A stretch of DNA of 48,734 nt from CAZQSL01 sp964595945 (GCA_964595945.1 CAZQSL010000011.1:1-48734), one strand, 5' to 3'. Positions 25,212 to 34,465 are shown, counted from the first letter of the stretch. Program-made: numbers and translations. The notes: a model not told the origin generated them from the sequence alone.

Positions 25212-27578
25212 TTGAAAGAAATTCTGAAATCCGGTAACCTCGAATTTGTCTACGACAGGTCTGACGGCACATACTCCATCATCAATACTGCCGACAGCCA
25301 TGAAGTGCTGACTGGCGCGCACTCCGCCATCCACCTCACCAAGGAAAACCTCTGGCTGCGCACTTCCGAAGCCACCACGCGCATCGCCACCGGGCAGGCC
25401 GGCACCGTCCACATCGCCCACTCCTTCGCCCGCACGAATTACTGTCTCGAACTCCAGGTCACGCCTCTCGAAGAAACCGCAGGATTCTCATTCAGGGTCC
25501 TCCTCGACAACAAATCCGCCTACGACGTGAGTGGCGTCGACTTCTACCCCTTCTACATGGATCGCACGACCGGCGCTGCACTATTCGGCCCGGGCAGCGG
25601 CCACGAATACATGTTCCTGCGCAATGGCCTGCTCACATGGAGCCACTGCGGCGTCCACAGCGAACACGACAAGGTCAAAATGGGCCGCTACTCGCTCATA
25701 TTCGATCCCATCGAAAATCCGCCCGTCGGCATGCCCCGCACCAGAGGCTACTTCATCGGCGAATGCGTCGGCGCAGTCCGCGACAACACTTCGGGCAACA
25801 TCATTGTCGCCGGATTCACCACACTCGCCAACCAACTCGGACAGATCAGCTTCAAATCCCGCGGCGGCTACCTCCACCACTTCAAATCAGTCAGCCGCGG
25901 CGAGGGCAAGATCGCTGCCGCCGGCACCGAGCTCGCCTCCGAAGAATTCGTCCTCCTGCCAGTCACCGGCACCGCGGCTAAAGCCCCTCTCGCCTTCGAC
26001 TCCCCACTGAAAACCTACGCCACTCTCTCCGCGCGCCAACACACTCCGCCCGTCACTCCCCGCATCCCCGTCGGCTGGTGCTCATGGTACTACTATTACT
26101 ACAAGCTCAACGAGCAGGTCATCTGCAACAACATCGACGCCGCAAAAGACCTCCGCGACCGCCTCGCCATCGACATCTTCCAGGTCGACGACGGCTATGA
26201 GCCCGCACCTGGCGACTGGCTCGAATCCACCCAGAAATTTCCCCACGGCATCGAATGGATGGCCAACCGCATCCGCACCGCAGGCTTCGAGCCCGGCCTC
26301 TGGCTCGCGCCCTTCTTCGCCACCGAACGCAGCAAAATCTTCAAGGAACACCGCGACTGGTTCGTCAAAAGCGACAAACAGAGCCTGCGCCGCCCCACCA
26401 TCTGGCCCGCTCCCTACTCACCCGGCAATGTCTATTCACTCGACACCACCAACCCCGACATGCTCCGATGGCTCCACCACATCATCGACACCATCGTCAA
26501 CAAATGGGGCTACAAATACATCAAAATCGACTTCATGTACAACGGCGCCATCGACGGCATCCGCTACGACCCCACAGCCACCCGCGCCGAAGCCTTCCGC
26601 CGCGGTCTCTCCACCATCCGCGACGCCGCCGGCGACGACTGCTACATCCTCGGCTGCGGCATCCCCCTCGGCCTCACTCTCGGCCTCGTCAACGGCAACC
26701 GCATCTCCGGCGACACCGCGCACTACTGGTACGGCAAATTCACCGGCGACATACTCGGCCACCCCACGGGCCCCGGCGTCCGCAACGCGGGCCGCGTACT
26801 ACACGCCCGCTACTTCCTCAACCCCACATGGGGACTCGGCGACCCGGACTGCCTCATGTGCCGCCTCTCCGACACAAAGCTCTCACGCGACGAAGTCTTC
26901 GCTCACGCCACAAGCGTCGCCATGACCGGCGGCCCGCTCTTCATCAGCGACGACCTCACACAACTCACCGACGAATCCATCCAGCTCGCTCAGCGCCTCA
27001 TCCCGCCGCTCCCCTACTCCGCTGTCCCGGTCGACCTCTTCGACGGCCCCGTCGGCTCCATCTTCTATCACAAATTCGAACGCGCCTTCGACAGCGCCTA
27101 CATCTTCGGATTCATCAACTGGACTGACAGCGACGAATCAAAATCAGTCGAACTCTCCGCCGTCGGACTCGACCCCGCCTCACAGTACCACGCATTCGAC
27201 CTCTGGGCCGACAAATATCTCGGCACCATCACAGGCCGCATCGACGGCGGCAACTTCAAAAAACACTCGGGCCGCATCATCGGCATCCGCAAAGTCGCCG
27301 CACAGCCTGCCGTCATCGCCACCACCTTCCACTTCACACAGGGCGGCGTCGACCTCACTTCCCAGTCCTTCTGCCCATCCTCCAAAATCCTCTCCTTCTC
27401 CATCACGGCCCCGGCCAACCGCAAAGGCAAAGTCTACTTCCAGTCCGCTCCGGGCCTCACCCCCAAAGAAGCCAGCGTCAACAATTCCGCCACCATCAGA
27501 CCCACCGAAGTCGCCTCCGGCATCTACTCGATCGAATTCCCCATGAAAGACCACGCCGAAGTCGAAATCAGGTTCTGA
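25212..27578 (+). CDS. GH36-type alpha-galactosidase-like glycosidase
   Basis: This 788-residue protein is a clan GH-D glycosidase, closest in motifs to family GH36. Seen: an N-terminal beta-rich domain, GWCSWYYYY near 285, FQVDDGYE, FEPGLWLAPF, the nucleophile Asp440 in KIDFMYNG and the likely acid/base Asp501 in RISGDTAHYWY; a C-terminal beta domain follows. The frame is open from a GTG at 25155, but I chose TTG 25212 because GGGAGG lies seven bases before it. There is no signal peptide from either start, so it is probably cytoplasmic and acts on imported alpha-galactosides or raffinose-type sugars. A terminator follows. Confidence 0.88.
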   Translation: MKEILKSGNLEFVYDRSDGTYSIINTADSHEVLTGAHSAIHLTKENLWLRTSEATTRIATGQAGTVHIAHSFARTNYCLELQVTPLEETAGFSFRVLLDNKSAYDVSGVDFYPFYMDRTTGAALFGPGSGHEYMFLRNGLLTWSHCGVHSEHDKVKMGRYSLIFDPIENPPVGMPRTRGYFIGECVGAVRDNTSGNIIVAGFTTLANQLGQISFKSRGGYLHHFKSVSRGEGKIAAAGTELASEEFVLLPVTGTAAKAPLAFDSPLKTYATLSARQHTPPVTPRIPVGWCSWYYYYYKLNEQVICNNIDAAKDLRDRLAIDIFQVDDGYEPAPGDWLESTQKFPHGIEWMANRIRTAGFEPGLWLAPFFATERSKIFKEHRDWFVKSDKQSLRRPTIWPAPYSPGNVYSLDTTNPDMLRWLHHIIDTIVNKWGYKYIKIDFMYNGAIDGIRYDPTATRAEAFRRGLSTIRDAAGDDCYILGCGIPLGLTLGLVNGNRISGDTAHYWYGKFTGDILGHPTGPGVRNAGRVLHARYFLNPTWGLGDPDCLMCRLSDTKLSRDEVFAHATSVAMTGGPLFISDDLTQLTDESIQLAQRLIPPLPYSAVPVDLFDGPVGSIFYHKFERAFDSAYIFGFINWTDSDESKSVELSAVGLDPASQYHAFDLWADKYLGTITGRIDGGNFKKHSGRIIGIRKVAAQPAVIATTFHFTQGGVDLTSQSFCPSSKILSFSITAPANRKGKVYFQSAPGLTPKEASVNNSATIRPTEVASGIYSIEFPMKDHAEVEIRF

Positions 27579-27603
27579 TCCGCACCTTCTCTTCTATAAC
27601 ACC

Positions 27604-27638
27604 AAAGGGGAACCCGCTCCAAACGGGCTCCCCTTTTC
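27604..27638 (+). terminator. Intrinsic terminator after GH36 gene
   Basis: AAAGGGGAACCCG (from 27604) pairs with CGGGCTCCCCTTTT (27624-27637), one mismatch, seven-base loop, ending in a T-run. Confidence 0.8.
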
Positions 27639-27670
27639 ATTTCCCGCGCCATCCACTTTCGCACCCATGA

Positions 27671-27699
27671 TTCACACGGACCGGAAACGGGAGTAAAAT
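27671..27699 (+). promoter_or_regulatory. Promoter for PfkB kinase-GNAT pair
   Basis: TTCACA (27671-27676), a 17-base spacer and TAAAAT (27694-27699). Transcription would start near 27706, which argues against the upstream GTG at 27704 as translation start. Confidence 0.5.
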
Positions 27700-27748
27700 C
27701 TATGTGAAATCAGTGCTCCCGGCAAAGCACTACAAGAGGCGCAACAAC

Positions 27749-28858
27749 ATGGACGTATTTCTCGGCGGCAACATCACACTCGACATAATCCCCGGACTCG
27801 AAGGACGCGAGGGCGGCCTCGGCGAAATGTTCGTGCCCGGCAAAAACATACACGCAGGCCCCACCCTGCTCGCTTCCGGCGGCAGCACCGCAAACACCGG
27901 CCTCGCCCTGCACCGCCTCGGCTTCGACGTACAGATGTCGGCAAAAGTCGGCAACGACTACTTCGGCCGCGTGCTCACACGCATCATCAGCGAAGTCTCT
28001 CCGGATTTCGCCTCGGGCATCTCTGTCATCAAGGATGAAAGCACCGCGCACACATTCATCATCACCATGCCCGGCAAAGACCGCATCTTCATCCATCATC
28101 CCGGCGTCAACAACACCTACGGCGCCGAAGACGTCGACGACGCTCGCCTCGACGCGGCGCGCATATTTCACATCGGCTATCCCTCAAGCCTGCGCCGCAT
28201 CTGGATCAATGACGGCGCGGAACTCATCGCCATATTCCGCAAGGCTAAAAACCACGAAACCACCACTTCACTCGACGTCGCCAAGCCCGATCCCGACTCG
28301 CCCGCAGGCAAGATCGACTGGAATGCCTACATGATGGGCGTGTTGCCCTTCGTCGATATTTTCCTCCCGAGTTTCGACGAAACCGTCTATATGCTCGAAC
28401 CCTCCACACACCACACGCTCGTCGAAACGCACGGCGCGGAAAACATCATCGAGGGCGCATCTGTCGAACTCCTCCGGCGGCTCGCCGGCAAGCTTGTCAA
28501 CTATGGCGTGGCCGTCGCAGGCATCAAGCTCGGCGACCGCGGCCTCTACGTGCGCACCGCTGACGTAGACCGCATGGCACGCGCCGGCAAATGTTCGCCG
28601 GTCCTGACCTCTTGGGCGGACCGCGAAATCCAGTCCCCATGCTTCCATGTCGAGGCCAGAGGCACCACCGGCGCGGGCGACTGCACGATCTCAGGCTTTC
28701 TCGCAGGACTCCTCAGGGCTCACACCCTCGAAAACACGGTCGAAATAGCGCTCGGCGCCGGCGCTTCGTGCGTGGAGACAGTCGACGCCACAAGCGGCAT
28801 CCCCACACTCGACGACCTTGTGGACCGCATCAATAATGGTTGGGCAAAACGGGAATAG
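27749..28858 (+). CDS. PfkB-family carbohydrate kinase
   Basis: This 369-residue ribokinase-like kinase phosphorylates a sugar or nucleoside. Seen: GGNITLDIIPG at the start, GGSTANTGLALHRLG (substrate-binding GG), VGNDYFG, the anion-hole and catalytic base motif GTTGAGDCTISGF near residue 305, and IKLGDRGLYV. A mid-protein region with two loops (about 205-245) is longer than in ribokinase. The frame extends to a GTG at 27704, but family similarity starts at ATG 27749 and a promoter fits just upstream. Neighbouring GH36 glycosidase suggests a sugar released from a galactoside, but this is only context. The following acetyltransferase gene starts 25 bases on. Confidence 0.9.
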   Translation: MDVFLGGNITLDIIPGLEGREGGLGEMFVPGKNIHAGPTLLASGGSTANTGLALHRLGFDVQMSAKVGNDYFGRVLTRIISEVSPDFASGISVIKDESTAHTFIITMPGKDRIFIHHPGVNNTYGAEDVDDARLDAARIFHIGYPSSLRRIWINDGAELIAIFRKAKNHETTTSLDVAKPDPDSPAGKIDWNAYMMGVLPFVDIFLPSFDETVYMLEPSTHHTLVETHGAENIIEGASVELLRRLAGKLVNYGVAVAGIKLGDRGLYVRTADVDRMARAGKCSPVLTSWADREIQSPCFHVEARGTTGAGDCTISGFLAGLLRAHTLENTVEIALGAGASCVETVDATSGIPTLDDLVDRINNGWAKRE

Positions 28859-28883
28859 ACATTCGCGAAAATGGAGGCGCAAG

Positions 28884-29486
28884 ATGACCGCCGTAACACT
28901 CAGAAAACCAGCCGCGAAGGACGCGCGGACATTCGCCCGGCTCGTGATCGAGTCATCTCCGATGCTCCCGCATGTACTTGGGCGCGGATTTCAGGCTTCT
29001 CTCGAAAGGCTGTTCGCCCATCCCGCCAATTTCTTCAGCATGCGCCACGTCACATTCGCCGACGCGGACGGGACGCCCGCCGGCATGCTGCTCGGCTGCA
29101 CACATGAGGAAAAGCGGCGCGAAGATATCGCTACAAGCCTCCTCGTGCTGCGCGAAAGCGGACTCGAACTTCTCGCCCGGCTGCCGCTACTGCTGCAACT
29201 GAACCGCTACGCCGGCAGGATTTACCCCGGCGAATACTACGTGAGCAACATCGCGGTTGACAGTGGGTTCAGAGGACTCGGGATCGGTAAAATGCTGATG
29301 GAAAACGCCCGTGAGACCGCAGCGCGGCAGGGCATGCAGGCAATGGCTCTCGAAGTGGACGCCAGCAATCCCGGAGCAAAGGCGCTCTACGAAAGACTCG
29401 GCTACTGCGTCACTCTCCACTATAAGGTGAAGATCGCCGGGAAAAACAAGGGCTACTACCGGATGACCAGGCCTGTGGCCGGATAG
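28884..29486 (+). CDS. GNAT-family N-acetyltransferase
   Basis: This 200-residue protein has the GNAT fold. Seen: ISNIAV-type strand 4 (YYVSNIAVDSGFRG), the acetyl-CoA loop RGLGIGKMLM near 133-142, LEVDASNPGAKALYERLGY (strand 5 and helix 4) and a C-terminal YYRMTRP. An in-frame start lies 22 codons upstream inside the previous gene; ATG 28884 is preferred because GGAGG lies eight bases before it. The acceptor is unknown: small molecules and protein N-termini are both possible. It is probably cotranscribed with the PfkB kinase. Confidence 0.88.
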   Translation: MTAVTLRKPAAKDARTFARLVIESSPMLPHVLGRGFQASLERLFAHPANFFSMRHVTFADADGTPAGMLLGCTHEEKRREDIATSLLVLRESGLELLARLPLLLQLNRYAGRIYPGEYYVSNIAVDSGFRGLGIGKMLMENARETAARQGMQAMALEVDASNPGAKALYERLGYCVTLHYKVKIAGKNKGYYRMTRPVAG

Positions 29487-29501
29487 CTATGCCATTCGGC
29501 A

Positions 29502-29681
29502 TCACGCTTCGTCATATACTCCCTGCACGGGACATACGCGCGCGCATTCGCCGCACTTGATACACTTTTCGTCATTGATGAAAAACAGGAAATTCTCATC
29601 GCGCTCGATCGCGTCGGCGGGACATGCGTCCATGCACATCTGACAGCGGCTGCACTCTTTTGTGTCGATTCTGTAAGGCAT
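29502..29681 (-). CDS. Small 2[4Fe-4S] ferredoxin
   Basis: This 59-residue protein starts MPYRIDTKECSRC. It has two complete cluster motifs, C10-x2-C13-x2-C16-x3-C20-P and C40-x2-C43-x2-C46-x3-C50-P, the layout of clostridial-type ferredoxin. It begins five bases after the stop of the aldehyde oxidoreductase gene on the same strand, so it is almost certainly its operon partner and probable electron acceptor or wire. It ends 15 bases from the convergent GNAT gene. Confidence 0.88.
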   Translation of the reverse strand: MPYRIDTKECSRCQMCMDACPADAIERDENFLFFINDEKCIKCGECARVCPVQGVYDEA

Positions 29682-29686
29682 GGCGG

Positions 29687-32260
29687 TTACCTGCTTTCAG
29701 GCGCTTCGGCCGGGGTATTGACGGCTTTGAATTCGCCGTTGAGCATGATAGCGTCGAATTTCGGCGGGCAGGCCGTGCGGCAGAGACCGCATTTGACGCA
29801 GGCTTCGGTGATGATGACGGCTGGCTGTTTGCGCTCCCACTCGATAGCGCCAGTGGGGCATTTTTTTGCGCACATGCCGCAGCTTTTGCACTTGTCCGCA
29901 CTGATTTCATAAGCTGTCATGTCGCATGACTGGCGGCGGGCGGCTGATTTTTCGAGTTTGATGGCGCAGAAATTACGCGGACAGGCGAAGTAGCATTTGC
30001 CGCATCCGATACATTTTTCGCTGTCTATTTCGGCGTGGCCGCAGCCTTCGACCCAGTTGACGGCGCCTGCGGGGCAGGCTCTGGAGCACAGTCCGCATGA
30101 GCGGCAGCGGGCGGCGTCTACGGAGAATTGCGCGCCGTAGATTTTCGCGCCTCTGGCGATGGCGAGCTCACGCCGCACTTCTTTTTCGAGTGCTGGTCTG
30201 TTTTCTTCGATCTGTGCGTTTTGGGTGACAAAGGCCTGGTATATCCGCTGGAATCGTTCGGCTTCGCCCGCGAATCGTTTCATGCCGTCGTTGTCGCCCG
30301 TGGCGGCGCGCTGCTGCGCCTTGTGGAGATCGGGGTAGGTAAATTCGAGGCCGAGGCGTTTGAGGACACGTTCGGTGGGGAGTCCGTTTTTGTCCCAGTC
30401 ACGCACGATGTAGTAGTCATCGAGGAGCTGGCGCAACGGGACTACGGTGTCGGGCCGATCTGGCACCTGCGGGATGTCGGTGAGTCGTTTGGGGAGCGCG
30501 TCGTCGGTGGATGTGAGACCTTCGCGATGGTTGAACATGCGTTCGAGGTTGAAGCCTCTTTCGCCTGCTACCGCGAAATGGCCGAGATCGAGATTCATGC
30601 CGGTAAGTGCCGTAAGGACGGATGTGTGAGGGACGATGGGGACATGGAGCGGGAGGCGTGTTTCGGTAAGGAGACGGCTCTGGTGTTTCATCATTGCGCC
30701 GGAGCCTTCGAGTACTTTTGCGGTGATGCGCGCCATTGTGGAGGCTGGCGGTACGAATTTTGTGGTGGCGCCGGGGATAAAGGCGTAAGTGGTGAAGATG
30801 CAGTTGCCTGCCATTGAGACGGCTTCCATGAGATTTTGCTGGAGTGCGCAGAATTCGGGTTTGCCGCGTCGCGTCTGGGGACCCATGAGGACGGGGCCGA
30901 TTGCTTCGAAGTAGATGAGGTAGCCGCCGTTGATGTGGCAGCCGCCGCGGTTGCTGGTGGCGTAGCCGAGTCCGTGGCCGACGGCGCGGCGGGGTTCGTA
31001 GGCGGCGAATTCCATGCCTTTGGCGTGCATGGCAAATTCGGAGCCGCCGTATTTCGCCGCGATGCGCAGCGTGCCTTCGGCGAGGTCGTTGCCGATGCCA
31101 CGGCGATAGGCGATATCATCGAATATGGTGTCCATTTCTTCGATGCGTCCGAACGAAAGACCGTTGTTCCACATGCCTTTTTCGGAAAGCTCCATGGCGA
31201 GCGCGATGGTGGAGCCGCACGTGATGGTGTCCATGCCGAGGAGGTCCATCTTGTAGTTCCAGTCGAATATCTTCTGGATGTTTGATGCGTCGATGTTGGG
31301 GCCGAAGAGGCCGAGCGTTTCAAATTCGGGGCCCTTGACGACTTTCCCTTCGACTTTGACCTGGCGGGCGCAGCGGATGGGGCATGAGACGCAGCCAGTG
31401 TTGGATACGAGGTGATTGCGGGCCATTTCGTCGCCGGAGACTTTCCATGCTTCGGGGTGGGTGCCGCCGCTGAAGTTGCGTGTGGGCAGTGTGCCAGTGA
31501 GGTTGGCCGTGTTGAGGAGTCCGGCTGTGCCGTAGGCTGGCAGTGAGCCGCCCGTGACGGGATGGGCGCGAAGTTTGTGGACCCAGTCCTTGACGCCGGC
31601 CTTGAATTTTGCGGGATTGTGCACCGGAATTTCTTTTGCTCCCCACGCAACGATGGCCTTGATGTTTTTCGAGCCCATGACGGCGCCGACTCCGCAGCGG
31701 CCCGCGGCGCGTTCGCCGGATATGATGCAGGCGTAGCGCACGAGATTTTCGCCTGCAGGGCCGATGACGACCATGCCGGTGCTGCGGCCGTAGCGGTGGA
31801 TGAGTTTTTCCTGAGTGACTTCGGTGTCCGCGCCCCAGAGGTCGCGGGCGTCGACGAATTCGACTCCGTCTTCGGTGACGACGAGGATTGTGGGCTTTTC
31901 GGCCTTGCCGCGCAGGATGAGTCCGTCACAGCCGGCGTGTTTGAGCTTCATGCCGAAGGTGCCGCCGCAGTTGGAGCTGGCAATGCCGTAAGTGAGTACG
32001 TTTTTGGTGGAGACGTCGAATCTGCTCGAGCATGGCGCGCCGGTGCCCGTGAGGGGGCCGGTCATGAAGACCATGATGTTTTCGGGAGCGAGTGGATCGA
32101 CTCCGGCGGGCAGGTTGTCATAGAGGACTTTTGCCGCGAGAGCCTTGCCGCCAATGAATTTCCTGCGGTCTTCGTCAGGAATGTCATATTTGCCGACCGT
32201 TATTGTGGTAAGGTCGATGTCAAGGGTGACATCCATGTAGCCGCCGTATTTCGTCGCCAT
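29687..32260 (-). CDS. Aldehyde:ferredoxin oxidoreductase-family enzyme fused to polyferredoxin
   Basis: This 857-residue protein joins a tungsten/molybdenum-pterin AOR domain (1 to about 610) to a C-terminal polyferredoxin. Seen: an N-terminal GGKALAAKVLYD and TGPLTGTGAPCSSR (pterin-binding), the cluster motif CVSCPIRC near 290-297, the AGNC that supplies the fourth ligand, and four [4Fe-4S] motifs near 717 (CRSCGLC), 753 (CIGCGKC), 790 (CKSCGMC) and 823 (CVKCGLC). The frame runs 44 codons upstream, but ATG 32260 has AAGGAG nine bases before it and a promoter lies inside the extra stretch. It interconverts aldehydes and acids with low-potential electrons; substrate unknown. A fused electron wire is unusual, since it is more often a separate subunit. 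Confidence 0.92.
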   Translation of the reverse strand: MATKYGGYMDVTLDIDLTTITVGKYDIPDEDRRKFIGGKALAAKVLYDNLPAGVDPLAPENIMVFMTGPLTGTGAPCSSRFDVSTKNVLTYGIASSNCGGTFGMKLKHAGCDGLILRGKAEKPTILVVTEDGVEFVDARDLWGADTEVTQEKLIHRYGRSTGMVVIGPAGENLVRYACIISGERAAGRCGVGAVMGSKNIKAIVAWGAKEIPVHNPAKFKAGVKDWVHKLRAHPVTGGSLPAYGTAGLLNTANLTGTLPTRNFSGGTHPEAWKVSGDEMARNHLVSNTGCVSCPIRCARQVKVEGKVVKGPEFETLGLFGPNIDASNIQKIFDWNYKMDLLGMDTITCGSTIALAMELSEKGMWNNGLSFGRIEEMDTIFDDIAYRRGIGNDLAEGTLRIAAKYGGSEFAMHAKGMEFAAYEPRRAVGHGLGYATSNRGGCHINGGYLIYFEAIGPVLMGPQTRRGKPEFCALQQNLMEAVSMAGNCIFTTYAFIPGATTKFVPPASTMARITAKVLEGSGAMMKHQSRLLTETRLPLHVPIVPHTSVLTALTGMNLDLGHFAVAGERGFNLERMFNHREGLTSTDDALPKRLTDIPQVPDRPDTVVPLRQLLDDYYIVRDWDKNGLPTERVLKRLGLEFTYPDLHKAQQRAATGDNDGMKRFAGEAERFQRIYQAFVTQNAQIEENRPALEKEVRRELAIARGAKIYGAQFSVDAARCRSCGLCSRACPAGAVNWVEGCGHAEIDSEKCIGCGKCYFACPRNFCAIKLEKSAARRQSCDMTAYEISADKCKSCGMCAKKCPTGAIEWERKQPAVIITEACVKCGLCRTACPPKFDAIMLNGEFKAVNTPAEAPESR

Positions 32261-32345
32261 CGTGTTGCTCCTTTTACGTTTTGACGATGTGTCAGTGCGA
32301 ATTGAATCATGCTCTTGCAAGTGCCGCCGGACTGGGCCGGCGCCG

Positions 32346-32373
32346 ATAATATAGAATATATTGTGCGAGTGAA
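32346..32373 (-). promoter_or_regulatory. Promoter for AOR-ferredoxin operon
   Basis: On the minus strand TTCACT (32373-32368), a 16-base spacer and TATTAT (32351-32346). Transcription would start about 80 bases before the chosen ATG. Confidence 0.45.
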
Positions 32374-32425
32374 TCGGGCAAGGCTTGCGCAAGCATAACG
32401 GGCTTGCCGCCTTTGGGCCAAACAG

Positions 32426-32458
32426 AAAAAGCGCGGCGTAGAAGTGCCGCGCTTTTTT
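32426..32458 (-). terminator. Intrinsic terminator after flagellin 1
   Basis: Perfect 12-base arms AAAAAGCGCGGC (32426-32437) and GCCGCGCTTTTT (32446-32457) with an eight-base loop. It separates the flagellin array from the AOR operon, and its symmetry would let it work on both strands. Confidence 0.85.
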
Positions 32459-32478
32459 GCAGGTCCGTGGAAAATCTG

Positions 32479-33348
32479 TTACTGGAGGAGCGAGAGTACG
32501 TTCTGTGGCTGAGAGTTGGCTTGCGCGAGGATCGCCATGCCGCTCTGCTGGAGGATCTGGAGTTTGGTGTACTCGCTGATTTCGGAGGCCATGTCGGCGT
32601 CGATGATTCTGCTTTTGGCGGCAGCGATGTTGATGGATTCGGCGCTGAGGTCATTGATTGCGTAGTTGAGTCTGCGTTCCTGGATGCCGAGTGTAGCTCT
32701 GACGTCTGAAATTTTGTTGAGAGCTGCCTGGACGGCTGAGATGGCTGCGCCGGCTGCCGACATGGCGGTAGCTGCGCCGAGATAGCCATTTGAGAGGCCA
32801 ATGACTGTAAGCGGGTCGCCGTCGACGGAGAGTCCGAGTGCGGAGACGCCCATGCAGGAAATCTGGATGGCGAGTTGCATGGTGGTCTTGTTGTCGGCTC
32901 CGATCTGGAGCTGGAGACCTGCGCTGAACATGCCGCTGAAGAGAGTTTTGGTGTTGAATGTGACGGCATTCGATTTGCGCTGGATTTCTTCCTTGAGGCT
33001 TGTGAATTCGTTGTTGAGGCGAGTGACGTCCGCGTCGGTGAGGGTGGCTTCGTTGGCTGCCCTTACTGCGAGGTCGCGCATTCTGAGGAGGATGTTCTGG
33101 GTTTCGGCGAGAGCGCCATCGGCTGTGTGGATGAGGCTGATGCCGTCTTCGGCGTTCTGGATGGCGACGCTGATGCCGCCGAGTTGGGCTTCCATGCCCT
33201 TGGCGATGGCGAGGCCGCTGGGGTCATCGGCTGCGATGTTGATCTTGAGGCCCGATGAGAGTCTCTGGAGCGTGCCGCTCATGCTGTTGCTGGTCGATCT
33301 CATGTTGTTGAGGCCGATAAGGGCGTTTACGTTTGTGTTGATAACCAT
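32479..33348 (-). CDS. Flagellin 1, group A
   Basis: This 289-residue flagellin consists almost only of the filament-core domains. Seen: N-domain MVINTNVNALIGLNN, RLSSGLKIN, ADDPSGLAIAKGME and EDGISLIHTADGAL; C-domain TLGIQERRLNYAINDLSAES, then YTKLQILQQSGMAILAQAN and LLQ. The short centre (about 150-205) carries LQIGADNKTTMQLAI and SCMGVSALGL, which it shares with flagellin 3. There is no D2/D3 domain. It is the last gene of group A and is followed by a strong terminator. GGAGG lies nine bases before the ATG inside a CsrA-like site. Confidence 0.96.
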   Translation of the reverse strand: MVINTNVNALIGLNNMRSTSNSMSGTLQRLSSGLKINIAADDPSGLAIAKGMEAQLGGISVAIQNAEDGISLIHTADGALAETQNILLRMRDLAVRAANEATLTDADVTRLNNEFTSLKEEIQRKSNAVTFNTKTLFSGMFSAGLQLQIGADNKTTMQLAIQISCMGVSALGLSVDGDPLTVIGLSNGYLGAATAMSAAGAAISAVQAALNKISDVRATLGIQERRLNYAINDLSAESINIAAAKSRIIDADMASEISEYTKLQILQQSGMAILAQANSQPQNVLSLLQ

Positions 33349-33352
33349 TGTT

Positions 33353-33408
33353 GGAAACCTCCGTGTCCGGTGAAGAAATTAGCCGTGAGGCGGGGGTCCG
33401 TCCCCGCC
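33353..33408 (-). promoter_or_regulatory. Leader of flagellin 1: two GGA sites (putative CsrA)
   Basis: On the minus strand a seven-base stem (33408-33402 with 33395-33389, GGCGGGG/CCCCGCC) shows the hexaloop ACGGAC. Twenty bases further, ACACGGAGGT (within 33368-33353) includes the Shine-Dalgarno and fits ACANGGANGU exactly. Confidence 0.6.
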
Positions 33409-33472
33409 GCCGGGATATGGCCCGGCACCTCCCTAAAGTATCTGGGGTGCGCGGCACCCGTGGGTGCCGCGC
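33409..33472 (-). terminator. Two hairpins between flagellins 2 and 1
   Basis: A GC-rich hairpin with 11-base arms (33449-33459 and 33462-33472) follows the flagellin 2 gene. A second, GCCGGG/CCCGGC (33409-33414 and 33421-33426), stands directly before the CsrA-like hairpin. Neither has a T-tail on the minus strand, so they may be partial terminators, processing sites or mRNA stabilisers. Confidence 0.45.
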
Positions 33473-33501
33473 TTTGTTAGTTGATTGTCCAGACGCAGAG
33501 A

Positions 33502-34365
33502 TTACTGGAGCAGCGAAAGTATGTTCTGGGGCTGCGCGTTGGCCTGTGCGAGGATCGCCATGCCGCTCTGCTGGAGTATCTGAAGCTTGGTGTACTCGCT
33601 GATTTCGGAAGCCATGTCGGCGTCGATGATCCTGCTCTTGGCGGCCGCGATGTTGATGGATTCGGCGCTGAGGTCATTGATCGCGTAGTTGATGCGGCGT
33701 TCCTGGATGCCGAGTGAAGCTCTGAGGTTGGAGACGATGTTGAGAGCTGACTGCACCATGTCGATGGCAACCTGGTTGTCGGCGAGGTTGTTGGAGATGA
33801 CGGCGGACATGCCGCCGCCGGCATCGGATACGAGATTGAGGCCGCTGAGGCCGAGGTTGGTGATGAAGATGGTGAGCTGGAGATTTGTGCTGTTGTCCGG
33901 GCCGATCTGGAGAGCTCTGCCGGGGTCGGTGCCGTTGCTTGAGAAGTAGGTGCTGAAGAGGGTTTTGGTGTTGAATGTGACGGCAGTCGATTTTCTGACG
34001 ATTTCGGCCTTGAGGCTTGTGAACTCGTTGTTGAGGCGTGCGCGGTCATCATCGGTGAGAGTGGCTTCGTTGCAGGCTCTGACTGCGAGGTCGCGCATTC
34101 TGAGGAGGATGTTCTGGGTTTCGGCGAGCGCGCCGTCGGCTGTGTGGATGAGGCTGATGCCGTCTTCGGCGTTCTGGATGGCGACGTTGATGCCGCCGAG
34201 CTGGGCTTCCATGCCTTTGGCGATCGCAAGGCCGCTGGGATCGTCGGCCGCGGTGTTGATCTTGAGGCCCGACGAGAGTTTCTGGAGTGTGCCGCTCATG
34301 CTGTTGCTGGTGAGTCTCATGTTGTTGAGACCGATGAGCGCATTGGTATTTGTATTGATAACCAT
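33502..34365 (-). CDS. Flagellin 2, group A
   Basis: This 287-residue flagellin has the same ends as flagellin 1 (MVINTNTNALIGLNNMR; LQILQQSGMAILAQANAQPQN) but a different short centre: YFSSNGTDPGRALQIGPDN, followed by a Gly-rich SDAGGGMSAV. It has CNEATL where the others have [AS]NEATL, so it carries one cysteine in the D1 region. Filament-core domains only. Leader bases -1 to -30 are nearly identical to those of flagellin 1, pointing to recent duplication or gene conversion. Confidence 0.96.
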   Translation of the reverse strand: MVINTNTNALIGLNNMRLTSNSMSGTLQKLSSGLKINTAADDPSGLAIAKGMEAQLGGINVAIQNAEDGISLIHTADGALAETQNILLRMRDLAVRACNEATLTDDDRARLNNEFTSLKAEIVRKSTAVTFNTKTLFSTYFSSNGTDPGRALQIGPDNSTNLQLTIFITNLGLSGLNLVSDAGGGMSAVISNNLADNQVAIDMVQSALNIVSNLRASLGIQERRINYAINDLSAESINIAAAKSRIIDADMASEISEYTKLQILQQSGMAILAQANAQPQNILSLLQ

Positions 34366-34369
34366 TTTT

Positions 34370-34425
34370 GGAAACCTCCGTGTCCAATGTAAGTTATTAG
34401 CCAGGAAGCGGGGGTCCGTCCCCGC
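34370..34425 (-). promoter_or_regulatory. Leader of flagellin 2: two GGA sites (putative CsrA)
   Basis: A six-base stem GCGGGG/CCCCGC (34425-34420 with 34413-34408 on the minus strand) shows the hexaloop ACGGAC. ACACGGAGGT within 34385-34370 covers the Shine-Dalgarno. Confidence 0.6.
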
Positions 34426-34465
34426 CGCCGGAAATGGTCCGGCCCCTCCTTATTGCGTCTGATTT

